Source: Ahrensia sp.
GTDB lineage: Bacteria; Pseudomonadota; Alphaproteobacteria; Rhizobiales; Rhizobiaceae
Assembly (NCBI GenBank): GCA_002698425.1
Contig: NZXU01000044.1
Coordinates: forward strand, 1-10,010
Length of the DNA stretch: 10,010 bases
Reading direction: 5' to 3'
This document shows positions 5,734 through 10,010 of this stretch, in pieces (within the stretch, counting starts at the first letter, position 1; each line of letters opens with the position of its first letter). Made by a program: the position numbers and the translations under genes. The notes under the pieces were generated by a model. The model had not been told where the DNA came from. It was given only the letters and a program-made list of their open reading frames with translations, and searched no databases.

Positions 5734-7284
5734 TCAGACGTACAGCGCGTCGTCGGAAGGTGTCTGCGAGGAGGGCTGATGGGGGCTCCGGCCACGTTCG
5801 CCATGGCGGCCGCGCTGGTCCGAATGTGCCGATCGCTGGTCGTCGGCATTGCTCTGGCCCGGCCCCGAACCGGTGTGACCAGCCGAGCCGCCCCGATCCG
5901 ATCCGGTCGCCGACTGGTTCTGAATCGTATTTGCCTGTGTGGCCGGGTCCTGCTGGCGGTGTGTCGCGCGATCGTTCGCAATCGCGGCGGCCAAGGCACG
6001 CTGCGCCTCGCTACTCTCTGCCGCGATTTCGACATTCATACCGTTGGCCGAATGATCGAAGGTCACCGTCAGCGCGCCGAACTCACGATGCGCCACGGCG
6101 ATGGCGGCAGGTTTCGCGAGATCCACCTGGCGGGCAGCCATAATATGTTCGACCACGCGTTCGACATCGGCGAACGGGTCGCTGACGACCGGTCGCGGGG
6201 CGACTGTCATCGGGCGCAGCGCGGCTGAAGTATCGTCGACCGGCGAAAGGAGTGTCTGCGGCATGGCTTTCGCGGTATCGACGGTCAGGCTTGCCCGCGA
6301 TGCGAGGACAGGCTTGTCGGCTGACGTCTTGTCGTCCTGTGCGTTGCGCGCGATTTCCATGCTGCCCGTCTCAACCTCTTTGGTACGCGCGGGCTGATCC
6401 ATTGGCGCTGAGGGATGCATGACGGGGGTGCTGGGCTGCGCCTGGATGGTTTGCGGGTCGCGCCGCTTCGAAGCGAGGTCAGGGCCGCCCGGCAGGACAG
6501 GCTTGGCAGCCGGTTTTGCTGCGCTTGGCGGCAAAGCACCAACTGCTGCACCGTCACGCATGCTCGCCAGCGGGCGTGTCGAGATTTTCGAGCGCGTGCC
6601 TCCGTCCGCTGACGGAGCTGTAGCGGCGCCAGCAGTCGGAAGATCGATACGGGCGATTCCGCTTTGCAGCGAAGGGCTCATGGCCGCGCCACCCACCTCG
6701 CGCGGAGTTGTGGCTGCCGCGATGCTGACGGTAAGCCCCTTGGTCCGGGCTTCGCCTGTCGGCACCGCTTCGGTAGCAGCATCGCCCGGCCCGCGCGCGG
6801 TCGGTCCCGTCTGTTCCTGCTCAGCGCGCCCCATGCCAGCAGAAGTGAAGAGCCTCGAAACAGTAGGTTCGGCGGTATGGGCAATCGCCGATTTCACCGT
6901 GCCGGTGACGGCGGCTTCGGCGAGCGGCACCGGGCCGGTGGCAAGCATGGGAGGGGCCAGGGGAAGCATGGACACCGGAGCGCCTTGGGCCGCATCAGCG
7001 CCCTCGTCTTCCGGGTCTCCGGGCGTGGTCTGCGGCAAGTCCTGCAACCCGACCGGCAAACTCTTGCCGGTCGGCAAATTGCCGGTTTGCCGCACCCCCA
7101 GATCGACTTCCGCCTTACGCCCGGCGATTTTGCCCAGGGGGACCATCATTTCGAGATCGTTCACCAAATCGGCAAAGCCGTCACCCCCTGCGGAACCTAC
7201 GTTTTTCCGCCCTCTACCGCCTTCCAGGCCGGGGGTCGGCGTTTGAGCGTCGGAAGCATTCGGCAGGGCAAAGGAGAGGGTCAT
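5734..7284 (-). CDS. fliK: Flagellar hook-length control protein FliK
   Basis: FliK is exported during hook growth, measures hook length and triggers the FlhB switch through its C-terminal domain. The 516-residue product is low-complexity over most of its length (about 20-365), rich in Ala, Pro, Thr, Gly and Ser, as expected for the ruler part. A folded region around 368-437 resembles the Flg_hook domain: an amphipathic helix (FADVERVVEHIMAARQ), then EFGALTVTFDHSANGMNVEI and a final helix SEAQRALAAAIAN. The usual 'LxPExLGxVxV' entry to the domain is weakened here to AHREFGALTV. A polar tail of about 79 residues follows, rich in Gln, Ser, Arg and His. The ATG at 7282-7284 has only a weak GGA 6 bases upstream. 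The gene follows fliJ after 60 bases that hold a sigma-54-type promoter. Sequence conservation is low; position and composition support the call. Confidence 0.88.
   Translation of the reverse strand: MTLSFALPNASDAQTPTPGLEGGRGRKNVGSAGGDGFADLVNDLEMMVPLGKIAGRKAEVDLGVRQTGNLPTGKSLPVGLQDLPQTTPGDPEDEGADAAQGAPVSMLPLAPPMLATGPVPLAEAAVTGTVKSAIAHTAEPTVSRLFTSAGMGRAEQEQTGPTARGPGDAATEAVPTGEARTKGLTVSIAAATTPREVGGAAMSPSLQSGIARIDLPTAGAATAPSADGGTRSKISTRPLASMRDGAAVGALPPSAAKPAAKPVLPGGPDLASKRRDPQTIQAQPSTPVMHPSAPMDQPARTKEVETGSMEIARNAQDDKTSADKPVLASRASLTVDTAKAMPQTLLSPVDDTSAALRPMTVAPRPVVSDPFADVERVVEHIMAARQVDLAKPAAIAVAHREFGALTVTFDHSANGMNVEIAAESSEAQRALAAAIANDRATHRQQDPATQANTIQNQSATGSDRGGSAGHTGSGPGQSNADDQRSAHSDQRGRHGERGRSPHQPSSQTPSDDALYV
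7033..7092. repeat. Cluster of six TTGCCG/CGGCAA motifs with an 11-bp perfect inverted repeat inside fliK
   Basis: Six copies of the hexamer occur in 60 bases: CGGCAA at 7033, 7054 and 7072, and TTGCCG at 7064, 7079 and 7087 on the plus strand. The pair at 7049-7059 and 7064-7074 forms a perfect 11-bp inverted repeat (CCGACCGGCAA) around a 4-base spacer. A second, shorter palindrome is centred at 7078. In the protein this encodes FliK residues about 65-85, with a repetitive LPTG/LPVG/LPQ pattern. No T-run follows on either strand, so it is not an intrinsic terminator. It could be an activator binding site, an mRNA hairpin or a by-product of the peptide repeat. Confidence 0.75.
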
Positions 7285-7315
7285 TGAGTGTCCGCTTTTG
7301 ATTTACGGACTCTCT

Positions 7316-7331
7316 ATCAAGAAGCGTGCCA
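7316..7331 (-). promoter_or_regulatory. Predicted sigma-54 (-24/-12) promoter for fliK
   Basis: On the minus strand the 60-base gap between fliJ and fliK contains TGGCACGCTTCTTGAT. The known sigma-54 consensus is TGGCACG-N4-TTGC(A/T). The -24 half is a perfect match, the spacing from GG to the -12 dinucleotide is the required 10 bases, and only the -12 position deviates (GA in place of GC). The predicted start would be near 7305, leaving a leader of about 21 bases before the fliK ATG. Sigma-54 promoters commonly drive hook and basal-body genes in flagellated alphaproteobacteria such as Caulobacter, so the placement makes sense. The match is visible in the sequence; activity is inferred. Confidence 0.65.
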
Positions 7332-7344
7332 AACTTTGCGTGGA

Positions 7345-7731
7345 TCAGCCTTTCTCCAGGCCGGCAATGATCGTGCGCACCAGATCCCTGGTGCTTTCCT
7401 TGGCCTTGCGCAGGCGCATGTCGGACTGAGCCAGCACTTCGCGCCTGGCCTGCGATTGCGCTTCCGCTTCTTCGGCCTGCTTCGCGCTCAATTCGGTGAG
7501 CTTTTGCAACTGGTCGCGCATCGCCTTGCCGCTGCGCAAGTCGGCGCCAACCAGATCGCCTTCCCGATGGGCGTAATGCGCTGCCAGGCTGCGGGTGCGT
7601 TCGGCCACACCGAGCAATCGGGCCCGGGTGGCTTCGGCTTCACTCGCGGCGACTGCGGATTGCATGCGCTCGACGGTACGGATCCGCTGGATCAGGTGCG
7701 CACGTTTGAGTTTGCGACGTTCAGGCGTCAC
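7345..7731 (-). CDS. fliJ: Flagellar export protein FliJ
   Basis: FliJ is a small coiled-coil protein that sits in the centre of the FliI ATPase ring and links it to FlhA, and it escorts export chaperones. The 128-residue product is almost entirely helical, rich in Arg, Glu, Ala, Gln and Leu, with heptad-like stretches across residues 5-120 (for example MRDQLQKLTELSAKQAEEAE). FliJ is defined more by this structure and its place after fliI than by conserved residues. The start is uncertain: the GTG at 7729-7731 overlaps the fliI end by 11 bases, and a TTG at 7738-7740 would add three residues. Neither has a strong Shine-Dalgarno, so coupling with fliI is likely. The 60-base gap after it marks the end of the fliGHIJ run. 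Confidence 0.85.
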   Translation of the reverse strand: MTPERRKLKRAHLIQRIRTVERMQSAVAASEAEATRARLLGVAERTRSLAAHYAHREGDLVGADLRSGKAMRDQLQKLTELSAKQAEEAEAQSQARREVLAQSDMRLRKAKESTRDLVRTIIAGLEKG

Positions 7732-9052
7732 TGCCGACAAGCTCGGTCATCTGCGCGAACGCTGTGGCCAGATCGACGCTCTCGCTGAATCCTTGCGAGA
7801 GAAACTGGCACATTCGCGGGTGCAGGGCGATCGCCTCATCAAGCAGCGGATCGGCACCCTGCCGGTATGCCCCCATCATGACGAGGTCGCGATTGGCCTC
7901 ATAGGTCGAACTCAATGCCCGAAACCGGCGCGCGGCGACCGCATGTTCGGCAGAAACGATATCGTTCATCACGCGGCTGAGGGACGCGCCCACATCGACC
8001 GCCGGATATTGGCCCCGCTGTGCGATTTCGCGGGAGAGCACGATGTGGCCGTCTAGAATGGCGCGAGCAGTATCCACCACGGGGTCGTTCTGGTCGTCGC
8101 CATCGGCCAGCACGGTATAGACCCCCGTGATCGCGCCACCGGATTCCTCGGAATTTCCTGCCCGTTCGATCAGTTTGGTGATCGTCGCGAGGGCGGAGGG
8201 CGGATAGCCGCGCGCCGCGCCCGGTTCCCCCAGAAGAATGCCGATCTCGCGCGCGGCATGGGCCACGCGGGTGAGGCTGTCGAGGATCAGCAGCACGCGC
8301 TTGCCTTGCGACCGCAGATGCTCGGCAATCGAAGTTGCCAGCATCGCGCCGCGCAAGCGCAGATTGGCCGCGTGGTCGGCAGGCACGGCAACGATCGCGG
8401 TGCTTGCCGCACGTTCTCCCGCCATATGGCGCGTCACGAAATCGGAGACTTCCCGGGCACGTTCGCCGATCAGACCGACGACAATCGCATCCGCCTGCGC
8501 GCCGTCCACAATCATGTCCATCAGTACCGATTTACCGACGCCCGATCCCGCCATGATTCCGATGCGCTGGCCAATGCCGAACGTCGTCAGGGCATTGAGC
8601 GAGCGAATGCCGCTGTCGAACACTTGCGTCACGCGCGAGCGGTCGAGCGCCCCCACACGATAGCCGCCGGCAGGCCAGTTGGTGGTTGCCATGATCGGGC
8701 CGCCACCATCGATCGGTTCGCCCGATCCATCGACCGCACGCCCGAGATATTCCGTCCCGACGCTGAGCATCCCGGGTCGCCCCTCGGGGCGGACGACGGC
8801 GCCCGGTCGCAGCAGCACCGTATCGCCCAGCATCATCATCATCGTATGGCCGTTACGAAAGCCGATGGTCTCTGCACGGTGTTCGGTCGAGGCGCCCTGG
8901 GCGATGGTGCAGATCGATCCGATCGGCACGCCGAGCCCGGATACTTCGATCAAGCCACCATCGCACGCCACCACCCGGCCGAACCGGCGCGGAGCCAGAT
9001 CGAGCGATGCCGTTTCAACGGCAGCGAACGTGGTATCGATCAGGGCTTGCAT
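7721..9052 (-). CDS. fliI: Flagellum-specific ATPase FliI
   Basis: FliI is the hexameric ATPase of the flagellar export apparatus, related to the F1-ATPase beta subunit; it releases chaperones and helps load substrates. From the ATG at 9050-9052 the product is 443 residues, the normal size. The N-terminal domain includes FGRVVACDGGLIEVSGL (24-40). The Walker A loop is AGSGVGKS (168-175), followed by GLIGERAREV (193-202) with the catalytic Glu region. Walker B is VLLILDSLTR (253-262, Asp258), and the signature YPPSALATITKLIERAGN lies at 283-300. All expected catalytic elements are present. Another in-frame ATG at 9083-9085 would add 11 residues (MAARARGNLRY) and deepen the overlap with fliH to 46 bases. 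The shorter start overlaps fliH by 13 bases. Both lack a clear Shine-Dalgarno. Confidence 0.97.
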   Translation of the reverse strand: MQALIDTTFAAVETASLDLAPRRFGRVVACDGGLIEVSGLGVPIGSICTIAQGASTEHRAETIGFRNGHTMMMMLGDTVLLRPGAVVRPEGRPGMLSVGTEYLGRAVDGSGEPIDGGGPIMATTNWPAGGYRVGALDRSRVTQVFDSGIRSLNALTTFGIGQRIGIMAGSGVGKSVLMDMIVDGAQADAIVVGLIGERAREVSDFVTRHMAGERAASTAIVAVPADHAANLRLRGAMLATSIAEHLRSQGKRVLLILDSLTRVAHAAREIGILLGEPGAARGYPPSALATITKLIERAGNSEESGGAITGVYTVLADGDDQNDPVVDTARAILDGHIVLSREIAQRGQYPAVDVGASLSRVMNDIVSAEHAVAARRFRALSSTYEANRDLVMMGAYRQGADPLLDEAIALHPRMCQFLSQGFSESVDLATAFAQMTELVGSDA

Positions 9053-9621
9053 GTATCGAAGATTTCCGCGAGCGCGCGCCGCCATTGTTGCGGACCATCC
9101 TCCACCCCGCCATCGTCTGTCTCGACACGCAGACCGCCGCGTTCGACGCTACCGTCGGGCACGAGTTCGAGATCCTGCGACAGATTATCGCGGACAAGCT
9201 CCAGATCGTCGGGATGAATATGGATGATGCGCTGGTCCTGCTTGCGTTGGAGCATGGCGGCAGCCGCTTCCACACGCCGGGCAAGCCCTTCCGCGTCGAG
9301 CGCGAGCGGCAGGACGGCTTCTTCGCATAGCGCCTGGACAGTGGCGAGCATCCGGTCTCGCAACGCGCGGGCACTGTCGGCATCGAAACGGGCAAAGGCG
9401 AGTTCGATGGCCGATCTCTCCGCCCGTTCCGCCTTCAACTGGGCCTCGAAATCGGCGCGTGCGGACACCTGCCCGTCCTCATAGCCGGCGCGATAAGCCT
9501 TTTCAGCCGCATCCTCGGCCTCGACCGGCGCCGGCAGATCTTCGACCGTCGGCGTCGTATAGCGACCATTGCGCGCGAAGCTCCCGCGCTTGCCGAGCGC
9601 GGCATAGGCAATTCTAGACAT
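9040..9621 (-). CDS. fliH: Flagellar assembly protein FliH (regulator of FliI)
   Basis: FliH dimerises, binds the FliI N-terminus, restrains its ATPase activity and anchors it to FliN at the C-ring. The 193-residue product has a variable N-terminus, then AEKAYRAGYEDGQVSARADFEAQL (about 39-62), the alanine/glycine-spaced helix typical of FliH. A long charged helix runs to about 125. The C-terminal domain carries RIIHIHPDDLELVRD (131-145) and RGGLRVETDDGGVEDGPQQW (161-180), matching the family's 'vnPeD' and 'GG..veT..G..D' features. It is somewhat shorter than enterobacterial FliH. The ATG at 9619-9621 overlaps the fliG stop by 8 bases. An in-frame GTG at 9631-9633 would add four residues and is less likely. 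Confidence 0.92.
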   Translation of the reverse strand: MSRIAYAALGKRGSFARNGRYTTPTVEDLPAPVEAEDAAEKAYRAGYEDGQVSARADFEAQLKAERAERSAIELAFARFDADSARALRDRMLATVQALCEEAVLPLALDAEGLARRVEAAAAMLQRKQDQRIIHIHPDDLELVRDNLSQDLELVPDGSVERGGLRVETDDGGVEDGPQQWRRALAEIFDTCKP

Positions 9622-10010
9622 AGTCTTCGTCACCCTCGCCCATCACCAACTCTCCTTCGGCAATCAGGCGTTTCGCAATGGCCACGATTTCCTTCTGCGC
9701 CGTCTCGACATCGGCCTTCTTGACGCGACCGCCCATTTCGATTTCGTCGCGAAGACCATCGGCTGCGCGCGATGACATCGCACCATAGAACTGATCGCGT
9801 TGCTCTTCTTCCAGGCCTTTGAGCGCCAGGATCAGCGTGTCGCTTTCGACCTCGCGAAGAAGCACACCGGTCATCTTCGTATCGAGCGCGAACAGATGCT
9901 CGAACTTGAACATCTCGTTTTCGAGTTCCTTGGCGAGCTTCTTGTCGATCTTGCCGATCTTCGGCAGGCCCCGCTTTTCGAGGCTGCGGTGGGACCGGTT
10001 GATGATTTCC
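9614..10010 (-). CDS. fliG: Flagellar motor switch protein FliG, C-terminal part; 5' end lies outside the window
   Basis: FliG is the rotor protein that meets the stators and generates torque. The frame is open from the window edge to the TAG at 9614-9616, giving the last 132 residues. The torque helix aligns directly with E. coli FliG: ALKG holds the Lys264 equivalent, MSSRAADGLRDE holds Arg281 and Asp288, and the protein ends in GEGDEDYV much like the E. coli GSGEDTYV. Two charged positions are conservatively changed, Asp289 to Glu and Arg297 to Lys (GRVK in place of GPVR). The ATG visible at 9911-9913 is internal and not the gene start, because homologous sequence (KIDKKLAKELENE) continues upstream. 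The stop overlaps the fliH start by 8 bases. Confidence 0.96.
   Translation of the reverse strand, partial: EIINRSHRSLEKRGLPKIGKIDKKLAKELENEMFKFEHLFALDTKMTGVLLREVESDTLILALKGLEEEQRDQFYGAMSSRAADGLRDEIEMGGRVKKADVETAQKEIVAIAKRLIAEGELVMGEGDEDYV

Noticed and set aside
7049..7074. An intrinsic terminator within fliK
   Set aside because: The 11-bp stem is strong, but no T-run follows on either strand and it lies early in an intact coding frame.
8258..9217. A plus-strand open frame (319 codons) opposite fliI and fliH
   Set aside because: It is antisense to the conserved ATPase domain. The product is His/Arg-rich with no recognisable domain, as expected for a shadow frame.

Overview
The window is one continuous block of flagellar genes, all on the minus strand. 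Read from the right-hand end, the order is fliG (C-terminal part only), fliH, fliI, fliJ, fliK, fliL, fliM, fliN, fliO, fliP, fliQ, fliR, flhB, fliD (N-terminal part only). High GC content, heavy use of GC-ending codons, the gene order and the divergent, compact FliM, FliN and FliK proteins suggest an alphaproteobacterium. A sphingomonad or Erythrobacter-like organism is my best guess, from general resemblance only; no taxonomic marker is present.

Layout: 9614-10010 holds the end of the rotor switch protein FliG. 7345-9621 encodes the export ATPase complex FliH-FliI-FliJ in overlapping frames. A 60-base gap (7285-7344) follows, carrying a near-consensus sigma-54 (-24/-12) promoter pointing at fliK. 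5734-7284 is the hook-length ruler fliK. After a 32-base gap come fliL (stator-associated), fliM and fliN (C-ring), then the export gate genes fliO, fliP, fliQ, fliR and flhB, almost all joined by 1-4 base overlaps or gaps of 10 bases or fewer. fliD, the filament cap, starts two bases after flhB and runs off the left edge.

Together these genes build the C-ring (FliG/M/N), the flagellar type III export apparatus (FliH/I/J ATPase; FliO/P/Q/R/FlhB membrane gate), the length control and substrate switch (FliK with FlhB), and the filament cap that is exported after the switch. The arrangement suggests an upstream transcription unit ending around fliJ, and a sigma-54-driven unit starting at fliK and running through flhB into fliD, probably with some read-through between them.

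No RNA genes, mobile elements, CRISPR arrays or terminators were seen, and no stretch over 60 bases lacks a gene. I found no previously undescribed system here. The points most worth a second look are the fliK promoter, a dense cluster of inverted CGGCAA/TTGCCG motifs inside fliK, a FliM without the usual N-terminal CheY-binding peptide, and fliD placed directly behind flhB.
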